Shown here: one piece after another, positions 41,953 to 50,465 of the stretch | Position numbering within the stretch: position 1 is the stretch's first letter | Layout: each line of letters opens with the position of its first letter | NCBI RefSeq assembly: GCF_042679605.1 | Contig: NZ_JBHTMU010000015.1 | Location: 1 to 64,000 of the forward strand | Length of the DNA: 64,000 nucleotides | Direction of reading: 5' to 3' | Source: Litorisediminicola beolgyonensis | GTDB lineage: Bacteria > Pseudomonadota > Alphaproteobacteria > Rhodobacterales > Rhodobacteraceae | Notes under the pieces: generated by a model | The model's input: only the letters and a program-made list of their open reading frames with translations | The model's database searches: none | Told to the model about the DNA's origin: nothing | Translations under genes and position numbers: made by a program

Positions 41953-43830
41953 ATGACCGAAACGACCGAAACAGCAGAGCCCCAGGGTCCGACCGGGCAT
42001 GCCTGCATCCAGTCCTATCTGAAGACGCTCGACACCAGCCCGGGCGTCTACCGGATGCTCGATGCCCAGAGCCGCGTGCTCTATGTCGGCAAGGCGCGCA
42101 ACCTCAAGGCGCGGGTGTCGAACTACGCGCGCCCCGCGGGCCACAGCCCGCGCATCGACCGGATGATCCGCGAGACCGCGTCGATGATGTTCCTGACGAC
42201 GCGCACCGAGACCGAGGCGCTGCTGCTCGAACAGAACCTGATCAAGCAGCTCAAGCCCAAGTTCAACGTGCTCCTGCGCGACGACAAGAGCTTCCCGAAC
42301 ATCCTCGTGACCGGCGATCATACCTTCGCGCAAATCAAGAAGCATCGCGGCGCCAAGCGCGAGAAGGGCAGCTATTACGGCCCCTTCGCCAGTGCGGGCG
42401 CGGTGAACCGCACGCTGAACCAGCTTCAGAAGGTGTTCCTGCTGCGCAACTGCTCGGATTCGGTCTTCGACAGCCGCACGCGGCCCTGTCTCCTGCACCA
42501 GATCAAGCGTTGCAGCGCGCCCTGCGTCGGCAAGGTCTCCGAGGCGGACTATGCCGAGAGCGTGCGCGATGCCGAGCGCTTCCTGTCGGGGCGCTCGACC
42601 AAGATCCAGGGCCAGCTTGCGGCACAGATGCAGGAGGCCTCGGACAACATGGAGTTCGAGCGCGCCGCCGCCCTGCGCGACCGCATCCGCGCGCTGACGC
42701 AGGTGCAGTCCTCGCAGGGCATCAACCCGCGCGGCGTGACCGAGGCCGATATCATCGCGCTCCATATGGAGGGCGGGCAGGCCTGCGTGCAGGTCTTCTT
42801 CATCCGCGCCAACCAGAACTGGGGCAACCGGGATTTCTATCCCCGCGCCGGGATGGACGTGTCTGAGGCGGAGGTGCTCGAAGCCTTCATCGGCCAGTTC
42901 TACGACACGAAAGAGCCGCCCCGGCTCCTGCTCCTGTCCCACGGGATCGAGGATGCCGACCTGATGTGCGAGGCGCTGTCGGGCAAGCTCGGCCGGAAGG
43001 TCGCGATCGAGGTGCCCCAGCGGGGCGAGAAGGCGGAACTGGTGCAGGGCGCGATGCGCAACGCCCGCGAAAGCCTCGGCCGGAAGATGGCCGAGACCGC
43101 GACGCAGGCGAAGCTCCTGCGCGGTCTGGGCGAGGCCTTCGGGCTCGACGGCGCGCCCGAGCGGATCGAGGTCTACGACAACTCCCATATCCAGGGCGCG
43201 CACGCGGTCGGCGCGATGATCGTCGCGGGACCGGACGGGTTCCTGAAGAACCAGTATCGCAAGTTCAACATCCGCGGCGACGATCTGACGCCCGGCGACG
43301 ATTTCGGCATGATGAAAGAGGTGCTGACCCGCCGCTTCAAGCGGCTCCTCAAGGAAGACCCCGACCGCGACAAGGGGCTCTGGCCCGACCTCCTTCTGAT
43401 CGACGGCGGCGCCGGTCAGGTCAGCGCGGTGCACGAGATCATGGTCGAGCACGGGGTCGAGGATGTCGCGATGGTCGGCGTGGCCAAGGGCATCGACCGC
43501 GACGCGGGCAAGGAAGAGTTCCACCGCGTGGGCGAGCGGCCCTTCGCGCTCCGCCACAACGACCCGGTCCTGTACTTCGTGCAGCGCCTGCGCGACGAGG
43601 CGCACCGCTTCGCGATCGGCACCCACCGGGCGAAGCGGTCCAAGGCGGTCTCGGCCAACCCGCTCGACGAGGTGCCGGGCGTCGGTGCCGCGCGGAAGCG
43701 GGCGCTTCTGGCGCATTTCGGCTCGGCCAAGGCGGTCAGCCGGGCGAACCTGTCGGATCTGAAGGCGGTGGACGGCGTGTCCGAAGCGCTGGCAGAGCGG
43801 ATCTACGGCTTCTTCCACGAAAAAGGGTAG
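41953..43830 (+). CDS. uvrC: Excinuclease ABC subunit C
   Basis: Makes both incisions in nucleotide excision repair. The 625 residues show the N-terminal GIY-YIG nuclease (SPGVYRMLDAQSRVLYVGKA), a UvrB-interacting UVR helix (LAAQMQEASDNMEFERAAALRDRI), the RNase H-like C-terminal nuclease (IEVYDNSHIQGAHAVGAMIV) and tandem helix-hairpin-helix motifs at the end (VPGVGAARKRALLAHFGS). No truncation. Confidence 0.96.
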   Translation: MTETTETAEPQGPTGHACIQSYLKTLDTSPGVYRMLDAQSRVLYVGKARNLKARVSNYARPAGHSPRIDRMIRETASMMFLTTRTETEALLLEQNLIKQLKPKFNVLLRDDKSFPNILVTGDHTFAQIKKHRGAKREKGSYYGPFASAGAVNRTLNQLQKVFLLRNCSDSVFDSRTRPCLLHQIKRCSAPCVGKVSEADYAESVRDAERFLSGRSTKIQGQLAAQMQEASDNMEFERAAALRDRIRALTQVQSSQGINPRGVTEADIIALHMEGGQACVQVFFIRANQNWGNRDFYPRAGMDVSEAEVLEAFIGQFYDTKEPPRLLLLSHGIEDADLMCEALSGKLGRKVAIEVPQRGEKAELVQGAMRNARESLGRKMAETATQAKLLRGLGEAFGLDGAPERIEVYDNSHIQGAHAVGAMIVAGPDGFLKNQYRKFNIRGDDLTPGDDFGMMKEVLTRRFKRLLKEDPDRDKGLWPDLLLIDGGAGQVSAVHEIMVEHGVEDVAMVGVAKGIDRDAGKEEFHRVGERPFALRHNDPVLYFVQRLRDEAHRFAIGTHRAKRSKAVSANPLDEVPGVGAARKRALLAHFGSAKAVSRANLSDLKAVDGVSEALAERIYGFFHEKG

Positions 43831-43832
43831 GG

Positions 43833-43859
43833 CGCGCCCGGGCCCGTGACCCGGGCGCG
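43833..43859. terminator. Bidirectional hairpin between uvrC and azoR
   Basis: Perfect 10-bp GC arms CGCGCCCGGG (43833-43842) and CCCGGGCGCG (43850-43859), directly between two convergent stop codons. No U-run. Confidence 0.6.
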
Positions 43860-43864
43860 GAGGA

Positions 43865-44449
43865 TCAGGCGGCCAGGCGCGCGACCTGCTCTTCGGCCTT
43901 GTTGACCGTGCCTTCGGGGTCGACGGCCAGACGATCTGCCGTCACCACCTCGATATCGGTGATGCCGATGAACGACAGCACGTGCTTCACGTAGCCGCTG
44001 GCAAAGTCGATCTCGGAGCCGACGGCGGTGCCGCCCGAGGTCACCACGAGGATCGCGCGCTTGCCGGTCAGAAGACCCTCGGGGCCCGCCTCGGAATAGC
44101 GGAAGGTCACGCCGGCGCGGGCAACCAGATCGACCCAGGCCTTGAAGGTGGTGGGCGCGGCGAAGTTGTAGATCGGCAGGCCGATCACCAGCGTGTCGGC
44201 GGCCTTCAGCTCGTCGATCAGGCTGTCGGAGAGCGCCAGCGTCTCGCGCTGCTCGGGGCTGCGCTTGTCGGCGGGGGTGAAGTTCGCGCCGATCCAGGCC
44301 TCGTCGATCAGCGGCAGCGTGTTCGAGAGGTCGCGGGTGACGACGGTTTCGGGGGCGAGGCGCTCGATCACCTGGTCGGTCAACCGGCGGGACACGGAGT
44401 CCTGGTGACGGGCGGAGCTGTCGATGCGGAGAACGGTATGTGCGGTCAT
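43865..44449 (-). CDS. azoR: FMN-dependent NADH:quinone/azo oxidoreductase
   Basis: A 194-residue flavodoxin-like enzyme. RIDSSARHQDSVSRRLTD is the FMN-phosphate loop, and GLPIYNFAAPTTFKAWVDLVARAGVTFRY is the AzoR signature. It reduces quinones and azo compounds. It is divergent from a LysR regulator with about 130 bases between the starts, so that regulator probably controls it. Confidence 0.92.
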   Translation of the reverse strand: MTAHTVLRIDSSARHQDSVSRRLTDQVIERLAPETVVTRDLSNTLPLIDEAWIGANFTPADKRSPEQRETLALSDSLIDELKAADTLVIGLPIYNFAAPTTFKAWVDLVARAGVTFRYSEAGPEGLLTGKRAILVVTSGGTAVGSEIDFASGYVKHVLSFIGITDIEVVTADRLAVDPEGTVNKAEEQVARLAA

Positions 44450-44582
44450 CTGTCTGTCCAGTTCGTTTTCTGAGCCAATGAGCGGTGTCAGCCGCGTTCC
44501 CGCCTGAGTTGGGTATTGCAAAAAATCACGCAATCGCGCCACACACACAGACAGCGTGGATCGATGCACATAAGAGGACGCG

Positions 44583-45458
44583 ATGGAAAACTGGGACGAG
44601 ATCCGAACGGCCTTTCAGGTCGCGCGCATGGGCACGGTCTCGGGCGCGGCCGAGGTGCTGGGCGTCCACCACGCCACGGTGATCCGGCATATCGACGCGC
44701 TGGAAGGTCGGCTGGGGGTCAAGCTCTTCCAGCGGCACGCGCGCGGCTACACCGCGACCGAGGCGGGCGCCGACCTGATGCGCGTGGCGCAGGCCACCGA
44801 CGACCAGTTCCAGCAGCTTGCGGGGCGGATCAAGGGCCGCGGCTCCGAGGTTTCGGGCGAGCTGCTCGTGACCTCGCTGATCAATTTCGCGCCGCAGCTC
44901 CTTCCCGCGCTTGCGAGCTTCCGCGAGCTCTACCCCGAGGTGACGCTCCGCTACCTGACCGATGACCGGGTCTTCCGGCTCGAATATGGCGAGGCGCATG
45001 TGGCGCTCCGGGCCGGACCGCAGCCGCAGGAGCCGGACAACGTGGTCCAGCCGTTCCAGCGCGCTCAGGTCGGTCTCTACGCGGCCAAGTCCTACATCGC
45101 CGAGCACGGCCTCCCGACCGCGCCTTCGGAATTCGCCAAGCACCGCTTCGTCGGCCATGACAATCACGAGAACCGCGCGCCCTTCTTCCGCTGGATGTCG
45201 TCGACCGTCCCGCGCGAGAACGTGGTCTTCCGCTCGGCCGACACGCGTGTCCTCGAGCGCGCCGTGGTCGAGGGGATCGGCATCGGCTTCGTCGGCGGTC
45301 GCGCCGCGGCCGCGCATCCCGACCTGACCGAGATCATGCCGCCCCTGGACGACTGGAGCGTGCAGCTCTGGCTCGTCACACATGTCGACCTGCACCGCAC
45401 CGCGAAGGTGCAGGCCTTCCTCAAGCATCTCAAAGAGCAGTCGGCGGGCGAGGCGTGA
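44583..45458 (+). CDS. LysR family transcriptional regulator
   Basis: A 291-residue regulator: N-terminal winged helix (AFQVARMGTVSGAAEVLGVHHATVIRHIDALEGRLGVKLFQR) and a C-terminal effector domain. It lies back to back with azoR and is coupled to the DMT gene by a GTGA overlap. Both genes are likely targets. Confidence 0.92.
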   Translation: MENWDEIRTAFQVARMGTVSGAAEVLGVHHATVIRHIDALEGRLGVKLFQRHARGYTATEAGADLMRVAQATDDQFQQLAGRIKGRGSEVSGELLVTSLINFAPQLLPALASFRELYPEVTLRYLTDDRVFRLEYGEAHVALRAGPQPQEPDNVVQPFQRAQVGLYAAKSYIAEHGLPTAPSEFAKHRFVGHDNHENRAPFFRWMSSTVPRENVVFRSADTRVLERAVVEGIGIGFVGGRAAAAHPDLTEIMPPLDDWSVQLWLVTHVDLHRTAKVQAFLKHLKEQSAGEA

Positions 45459-46399
45459 GCGGCGCGGCCAGGGGCCATCTCGCGATGCTCGCCTTCTCGG
45501 CCCTCGTGGCCGGGTCGTTCTCGCTCGGGCGCATGGCCGCGCCTCTGATCTCGCCCGACGCGTTCAACGCGGTGCGTTTCGTGATCGCGGGCGGCATCAT
45601 GCTGGTCTGGCTGCGGGCCTCCGGACCGATCCGTCCCGCGGCCTTCGCGGCGCCCTGGCGCTATCTGCTGCTCGCCGGGCTCTTCGTCTTCTACTTCGTC
45701 ACCATGTTCGAAGGGCTGAAGACGGCGGCGCCGGTCAGCCTCTCGGCGGTGTTCACGCTGACCCCGGTGATCAGCGCGGTCTTCGGCTGGTGGCTCTTGC
45801 GTCAGGCCACGACGCTGCGCATGGCGCTGGCCCTGACCATCGGAGGCATCGGTGCGCTCTGGGTGGTGTTCCGCGCCGACTGGCAGGCGTTCCTCGGATT
45901 CGCGGTTGGGCAGGGCGAGACGATCTATTTCACTGGCGTCCTGGCCCATGCGCTCTACACCCCGCTCCTGAAACGCCTGAACCGCGGCGAGAGCGCGGCC
46001 GAGTTCAATACCGGGGTGCTGGTGACCGGCGCGGTGTTGCTCCTGCTTTGGGGCGGGCCGTCGATCGTTGATACGGACTGGGCGCGCCTGCCGCCGATCG
46101 TCTGGATCACGCTCGGCTACACGGCGACCTTCGCCACCGTGGTCAGCTTCGCCTGCCTGCGCTTCGGCGCGCAGCATCTGCCCTCGGCCAAGGTCATGGC
46201 TTACACCTATCTCGTCCCGAGCTGGGTGCTGGTCTGGGAGCTCGCGCTCGGAAACGGCACGCCCGCGGGCACGATCCTCGTGGGCGTCGGACTGACGGCC
46301 ATCGCGCTGCTTCTCCTGTTGCGGGACGAGGAGGCTAGGTCTCCTCGGGCGGCTGAAGCCGCTCCTGCGTCAGGAACCGTTCGAACGCATCGAGATTGA
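45455..46399 (+). CDS. DMT superfamily (EamA) transporter
   Basis: A 314-residue exporter with about ten membrane segments and two EamA repeats. GTG start overlaps the LysR stop. The last 65 bases overlap the convergent ArsR gene, so the two mRNAs could form a duplex there. Substrate unknown; the quinone-related neighbourhood suggests efflux linked to the LysR signal, as an inference. Confidence 0.85.
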   Translation: MSGAARGHLAMLAFSALVAGSFSLGRMAAPLISPDAFNAVRFVIAGGIMLVWLRASGPIRPAAFAAPWRYLLLAGLFVFYFVTMFEGLKTAAPVSLSAVFTLTPVISAVFGWWLLRQATTLRMALALTIGGIGALWVVFRADWQAFLGFAVGQGETIYFTGVLAHALYTPLLKRLNRGESAAEFNTGVLVTGAVLLLLWGGPSIVDTDWARLPPIVWITLGYTATFATVVSFACLRFGAQHLPSAKVMAYTYLVPSWVLVWELALGNGTPAGTILVGVGLTAIALLLLLRDEEARSPRAAEAAPASGTVRTHRD

Positions 46400-46682
46400 T
46401 CGCCTCGAACTGCCCGAAGCTCTGCATCCAGACGCTGGCATGGCGCATCGCGTCGGGATCGAGCTGGCACCACTTCACCCGGCCGCGCTTGTCCTGGCTG
46501 ATCAGACCGGCGGCGGCGAGGATCGCGAGGTGCTTGGAGATCGCCGCCAGCGACATCTCGAACGGTTCGGCCACGTCGGTCACCGCCATGTCGTCCTCGA
46601 GCAGCATCTCGAGGATGCGACGCCGGGTCGGGTCCGCGAGAGCGGCGAAAACGGCGTCGAGATCCGGGGCGGGGCGGGGCAT
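46335..46682 (-). CDS. ArsR/SmtB family transcriptional regulator
   Basis: About 115 residues with a winged helix: FAALADPTRRRILEMLLEDDMAV and EMSLAAISKHLAILAAAGLISQDKRGR. No Cys metal site is visible, so the ligand is not a typical metal. It belongs to the SRPBCC-partner type, but no SRPBCC gene is next to it. Start at MPRPAPDLDAVF (46682). Confidence 0.87.
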   Translation of the reverse strand: MPRPAPDLDAVFAALADPTRRRILEMLLEDDMAVTDVAEPFEMSLAAISKHLAILAAAGLISQDKRGRVKWCQLDPDAMRHASVWMQSFGQFEAINLDAFERFLTQERLQPPEET

Positions 46683-46982
46683 GCGGGAGCATAGACGCCG
46701 CGCCTTGCTCCGGGTCAAGCGCGATTCTGTCGCGCAGCATCGGTGCGCCGGAGGCGGCGGGATCGGGGCAAAAACCGAGCCAGACGGTGGGAAAATTGCG
46801 GAAAACTCTCCGGGAATGCGCGAAAAGCCGCGCGAATAGGCACATTATCAAGACTTGTGTGATTGCATGGCCGCAGTTTTTGACTTTGCGTGTTGCCAGT
46901 ATAGCTTGGGCGATGGTAACCCGAAGCCGGAGACGTGTATAAACGCGACCAGGCGAACCCATAGTTATTGAGGAAGAGACTC
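46683..46982. promoter_or_regulatory. Intergenic region upstream of the small secreted protein
   Basis: No gene seen. TTGACT at 46880 and TATAGC at 46900 resemble promoter boxes but the spacing (14) is short. GAGGAAGAG just before 46983 is a good ribosome-binding site. Confidence 0.35.
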
Positions 46983-47252
46983 ATGACCACGACCATCAAG
47001 GCTCTGATCACCGCGGCCGCAGCCACCGCACTGACCGCAACCTCGGCCTTCGCTGGCGGCAAAGATGCCGTGATGATGGAGCCGGACGTGATCGTCGTCG
47101 AAGACGAAATGGTCGCTCCCTCCTCCTCGAGCTTCCCGATGGGCTCGACCGGCGCGCTCGTCGCAGGCGGCATCGTCGCAGCGGCCGCTCTGGCAGCCGT
47201 TCTGTCGGACGACGACGAGAGCGACACCTCGACCGAAGAAGACGCAGAGTAA
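46983..47252 (+). CDS. Small secreted or membrane protein with acidic tail
   Basis: An 89-residue protein with a signal peptide (MTTTIKALITAAAATALTATSAFA), a short extracytoplasmic segment rich in Met and Ser, a second hydrophobic helix (GALVAGGIVAAAALAAVL) and an acidic end (SDDDESDTSTEEDAE). Resembles no family I can name. Strong ribosome-binding site and its own terminator suggest a highly expressed single gene. Confidence 0.65.
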   Translation: MTTTIKALITAAAATALTATSAFAGGKDAVMMEPDVIVVEDEMVAPSSSSFPMGSTGALVAGGIVAAAALAAVLSDDDESDTSTEEDAE

Positions 47253-47286
47253 TTTGCCCGCAGCATAGCTGCACAAAGGTTTCCTG

Positions 47287-47321
47287 AAAGGCGCGCTCGA
47301 ATGGGCGCGCCTTTCTCTTTT
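47287..47321 (+). terminator. Intrinsic terminator of the small secreted protein gene
   Basis: Arms AAAGGCGCGC (47287-47296) and GCGCGCCTTT (47305-47314), loop of 8, followed by CTCTTTTC. Confidence 0.8.
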
Positions 47322-47433
47322 CCGGCCCCCGCACAGATCCTCAACCGACGGGTTGAATAAGCATTTCCGCCAGATGGCGTCGAGGATGCCCGGTGCGGGT
47401 GAAAATTTCCTTTGAATCCAGTCAATTGCGCGA

Positions 47434-47451
47434 AGTTGACTCCTGTCAACT
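47434..47451. promoter_or_regulatory. Palindrome upstream of the atp operon
   Basis: AGTTGAC TCCT GTCAACT, 7-bp arms, 46 bases before atpI. A possible operator or 5' stem; GTCAATT nearby (47421) is a near-repeat of the arm. Confidence 0.35.
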
Positions 47452-47496
47452 CTCCGCGTAGCACCAGCGCGACACTCCAAGTGGAGCTTCGCGCCC

Positions 47497-47841
47497 GTGG
47501 CTAACCCCGAGGACAAGAGCCGCATGGCCGCACTCGAGGCCCGGATCGCAGCGGCCAAGGCGGCCAAAGCGCCGCAGCGAAAGCACCAGGAGGAGCACTA
47601 TTCTCAGGCGCATCTTGCCTGGAGGATGGTGATTGAACTTGTGGCCGGTCTGGGGATCGGCTTCGGCATCGGCTTCGGGTTGGACGCCCTTCTGGGAACG
47701 CGTCCCTGGGCCTTGGTGCTGTTTACATTGCTGGGCTTCGTGGCGGGCGTGAAAACGATGATCCGCAGCGCCAACGAGATCCAAGAGACGAAGCTGGCCG
47801 AACAGGCCGGAGAGAACGAGGGAACACGCGATGGCGACTGA
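47497..47841 (+). CDS. atpI: AtpI-like ATP synthase assembly protein
   Basis: A 114-residue protein with a charged N-terminal helix and two membrane helices (AGLGIGFGIGFGLDALLG and ALVLFTLLGFVAGVKTM). This is the alphaproteobacterial AtpI that helps build the c-ring. GTG start at 47497; overlaps atpB by 11 bases. Confidence 0.87.
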   Translation: MANPEDKSRMAALEARIAAAKAAKAPQRKHQEEHYSQAHLAWRMVIELVAGLGIGFGIGFGLDALLGTRPWALVLFTLLGFVAGVKTMIRSANEIQETKLAEQAGENEGTRDGD

Positions 47842-48598
47842 AGCAGCAGGCGGGCACGGCGAAGCGGAAACCGGTCTGGTCTTCCACCCGATGGACCAGT
47901 TCATCGTCAGCCCGCTCTTCGGAGACGGGCCGGTGGGCATGTTCACCATCACCAACGTCACGCTCTGGATGGCGATCACCGTGCTCGCCGTGATCCTGCT
48001 CCTGGTCGTCGGCTCCTCGGGCCGCTCGATCGTCCCGGGCCGTCTGCAATCCGTGGCCGAGCTGGCCTACGGTTTCATCTACAAGATGGTCGAGGACGTC
48101 ACCGGCAAGGAAGGCGTCAAGTACTTCCCCTACATCATGACGCTCTTCATGTTCATCGTGCTCGCGAACGTGCTGGGCCTGATCCCGATGGCCTTCACCA
48201 CCACCAGCCACATCGCCGTGACCGGCATCCTAGCGATGGCGGTGTTCCTCGCGGTCACCATCCTCGGCTTCATCAAGCACGGCGCGCATTTCCTCGAACT
48301 GTTCTGGGTGAGCTCGGCGCCCCTGGCGCTTCGGCCGATCCTCGCCGTGATCGAGGTGATCTCGTATTTCGTGCGCCCCGTGAGCCACTCCATCCGTCTT
48401 GCCGGCAACATGATGGCCGGTCACGCGGTGATCAAGGTGTTCGCGGCCTTCGCCGCCATCGCCGCGATCTCGCCGCTCTCGGTCCTGGCGATCACCGCCA
48501 TGTACGGGCTGGAAATCCTCGTGGCCTTCATCCAGGCCTACGTGTTCACCATCCTGACCTGCGTCTACCTCAAGGACGCGCTGCATCCGCATCACTAA
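47831..48598 (+). CDS. atpB: ATP synthase F0 subunit a
   Basis: A 255-residue membrane subunit that forms the proton half-channels. The essential Arg is in SHSIRLAGNMMAGH and the conserved exit-channel residues in FIQAYVFTILTCVYLKDA. Overlaps atpI. Confidence 0.96.
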   Translation: MATEAAGGHGEAETGLVFHPMDQFIVSPLFGDGPVGMFTITNVTLWMAITVLAVILLLVVGSSGRSIVPGRLQSVAELAYGFIYKMVEDVTGKEGVKYFPYIMTLFMFIVLANVLGLIPMAFTTTSHIAVTGILAMAVFLAVTILGFIKHGAHFLELFWVSSAPLALRPILAVIEVISYFVRPVSHSIRLAGNMMAGHAVIKVFAAFAAIAAISPLSVLAITAMYGLEILVAFIQAYVFTILTCVYLKDALHPHH

Positions 48599-48663
48599 GG
48601 GCGGTGCGCAGGGTGCGCATCCCCTCCGACATCCACGCAATTCCATCGTAAGGAGAGAAGATC

Positions 48664-48900
48664 ATGGAAGGCGATATCGTACAAATGGGCGCATTCATCG
48701 GCGCGGGCCTCGCATGCATGGGCATGGGTGGCGCAGCCGTCGGTGTGGGCAACGTGGCTGGCAACTTCCTTGCCGGTGCCCTGCGCAACCCGTCCGCAGC
48801 CGCGTCGCAGACCGCGACCCTCTTCATCGGCATCGCGTTCGCAGAAGCGCTGGGGATCTTCTCGTTTCTCGTCGCGCTCCTGCTGATGTTCGCCGTCTAA
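48664..48900 (+). CDS. atpE: ATP synthase F0 subunit c
   Basis: A 78-residue hairpin of two membrane helices. The polar loop RNP is at 41-43 and the proton-binding Glu61 is in GIAFAEALGIF. Glycine-rich N-terminal helix intact. AAGGAGAG precedes the ATG. Confidence 0.97.
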   Translation: MEGDIVQMGAFIGAGLACMGMGGAAVGVGNVAGNFLAGALRNPSAAASQTATLFIGIAFAEALGIFSFLVALLLMFAV

Positions 48901-48983
48901 GACGCTCCGACACCGATCCTTACGCGCGGGCGGTGCCGGGTCTCCCGGCCCGCCCGTGACACCAGATTGATCCGGAGAACGAC

Positions 48984-49523
48984 ATGGCGACCGAACAAGT
49001 AGCCGAGGGCGTGGCGCAGAGCCCCGAAACCGCACCCGGCATGCCGCAGCTCGATTTCTCGACCTTCGGCAACCAGATTTTCTGGCTCGTGGTCACGCTG
49101 GTCGTGATCTACTTCGTGCTGTCGCGGATCGCGCTGCCGCGGATCGCGGCGATCCTCGCGGAACGCCAGGGCACGATCACCAACGACCTCGCCCGGGCCG
49201 AAGACCTCAAGAAGCAGGCCGAAGAGGCCGAGGCCGCCTATGAGAAGGCGCTCGCCGACGCGCGGGCCGAATCTCAGAAGATCGCCGAAGAGACCCGCGA
49301 GGAGATCAAGGCGCAGGTGGCCGAGGAACAGGCCAAGGCCGACGCCCGCATCGCCGAGAAGACCGCCGAATCCGAGAAGGCAATCCAGGAGATCCGCGCC
49401 TCGGCGCTGGAGAACGTGGAGGTTGTCGCCAAGGACACCGCCGAGGCCCTCGTGGCCGCGCTGGGCGGCTCTGCCGACAAGGGCCAGATCGACGCTGCCG
49501 TGAACGACCGGCTGAAAGGATGA
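48984..49523 (+). CDS. atpG: ATP synthase F0 subunit b'
   Basis: A 179-residue peripheral-stalk subunit: short N-terminal extension, one membrane helix (IFWLVVTLVVIYFVLSRIAL), then a long charged coiled coil. The b' type (AtpF2/AtpG) precedes b in photosynthetic and related alphaproteobacteria. Overlaps the b gene by 4 bases. Confidence 0.93.
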   Translation: MATEQVAEGVAQSPETAPGMPQLDFSTFGNQIFWLVVTLVVIYFVLSRIALPRIAAILAERQGTITNDLARAEDLKKQAEEAEAAYEKALADARAESQKIAEETREEIKAQVAEEQAKADARIAEKTAESEKAIQEIRASALENVEVVAKDTAEALVAALGGSADKGQIDAAVNDRLKG

Positions 49524-50092
49524 GCGACATGAGACATCTTGCTCTGACCGCTGCCGCGCTGGGGGCTGTCGCAAGCCCCGCCGCCGCGGCGTCCGGCCCG
49601 TTCTTTTCGCTGCACAACACCAACTTCGTTGTGCTCCTGGCCTTCCTGCTCTTCATCGCGGTCCTGATCTACTTCAAGGTCCCGACGCTTCTGGCGGGCA
49701 TGCTCGACAAGCGTGCCGAGGGCATCCAGAAGGAGCTCGACGAGGCGCGCGCGCTGCGCGAGGAAGCCCAGAGCCTTCTGGCCTCCTACGAGCGCAAGGC
49801 TCGCGAGGTCCAGGACCAGGCCGACCGTATCGTCGCGCATGCCCGCGAAGACGCCAAGGCGCAGGCCGAGCAGGCCAAGGTCGATCTGCAGAAATCCATC
49901 GAACGCCGCCTCGCGGCCGCCGAGGAGCAGATCGAATCCGCGCAGGACGATGCGGTCCGCGAAGTGCGCGAACGCGCCATCGCGGTCGCCGTCGAGGCGG
50001 CGCGCCAGGTCATGGCGCAGCAGATGAGCGCCGAGCAGCGCTCCAAGCTGATCGACGAGTCGATCGAGACGGTCGGGCAGAAACTGCACTGA
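49520..50092 (+). CDS. atpF: ATP synthase F0 subunit b
   Basis: A 190-residue stalk subunit with an N-terminal signal-like hydrophobic segment (residues 5-24), a membrane helix (NFVVLLAFLLFIAVLIYFKV) and a coiled coil with ELDEARALREEAQSLLASYE. The F1 genes are elsewhere in the genome, normal for this group. Followed by a strong terminator. Confidence 0.95.
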   Translation: MSDMRHLALTAAALGAVASPAAAASGPFFSLHNTNFVVLLAFLLFIAVLIYFKVPTLLAGMLDKRAEGIQKELDEARALREEAQSLLASYERKAREVQDQADRIVAHAREDAKAQAEQAKVDLQKSIERRLAAAEEQIESAQDDAVREVRERAIAVAVEAARQVMAQQMSAEQRSKLIDESIETVGQKLH

Positions 50093-50114
50093 TCTTTCGA
50101 TCCAGACTTTATTG

Positions 50115-50146
50115 AAAAACCCGGGCCGATCGGCCCGGGTTTTTTT
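50115..50146 (+). terminator. Strong intrinsic terminator of the atp operon
   Basis: A 15-bp perfect palindrome centred at 50129/50130 (core CCCGGGCCGATCGGCCCGGG) followed by seven T. Confidence 0.92.
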
Positions 50147-50285
50147 GTTCGACTGTCCGCGAGGAGCGTCGGTCGATCATATCCAACGGATCGAAGCCTT
50201 TGGGCAAAGCGCAGCGCGGCTCGGCATCGAGCCCATACCTCCCCGATGCTACGCCACGACCAAGGACCGCTGTTGAGCAATCGCA

Positions 50286-50315
50286 TTGACGCTGCGTTCC
50301 AGGGTGCTCTATCTC
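50286..50315 (+). promoter_or_regulatory. Candidate promoter of the tyrA leader
   Basis: TTGACG at 50286-50291 as -35, then TATCTC at 50310-50315 (spacer 18) as a weak -10. A start near 50322 would place the leader-peptide ATG at or next to the 5' end of the RNA. Confidence 0.4.
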
Positions 50316-50322
50316 TGCCCGC

Positions 50323-50373
50323 ATGGTGAACATGTTCTTCGCATCGCAGGACTATTATCCGCAGCTTTCATAA
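50323..50373 (+). CDS. Leader peptide of tyrA, Phe- and Tyr-rich
   Basis: A 16-codon frame, MVNMFFASQDYYPQLS, ending in TAA. Two adjacent Phe codons (50335-50340) and two adjacent Tyr codons (50353-50358) stand out in so short a peptide just upstream of an aromatic-pathway gene. The Tyr codons abut and the stop codon overlaps the loop of a stem (50357-50364 with 50374-50381). This is the usual layout of an attenuation peptide. The start codon has no clear ribosome-binding site and may be leaderless. Confidence 0.7.
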   Translation: MVNMFFASQDYYPQLS

Positions 50374-50462
50374 CTGCGGATCATTCATCATTGGTTTTCC
50401 GCTGCCCCTGACAGCGGTCAACATCCACTCGACCTTTTGCCAGGCGGCACTTCAGAGGTCGA
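50357..50462 (+). promoter_or_regulatory. Attenuator-like RNA stems upstream of tyrA
   Basis: Stem 1:2 is ATCCGCAG/CTGCGGAT (50357-50364, 50374-50381). Segment 2 can instead pair GCGGA (50376-50380) with TCCGC (50398-50402). Stem 3:4 is CCGCTG/CAGCGG (50399-50404, 50412-50417). Stem 5 is TCGACCT/AGGTCGA (50429-50435, 50456-50462) and covers the AGAGG ribosome-binding site of tyrA. GGTC (50416-50419) can pair with GACC (50431-50434) to open stem 5. No U-run is present, so control is probably at translation. Confidence 0.6.
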
Positions 50463-50465
50463 AAA

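Noticed and set aside
50355..50363. TTATCCGCA as a third DnaA box upstream of tyrA
   Set aside because: One mismatch, and the bases are explained as Tyr-Pro-Gln codons and a stem arm of the tyrA leader.
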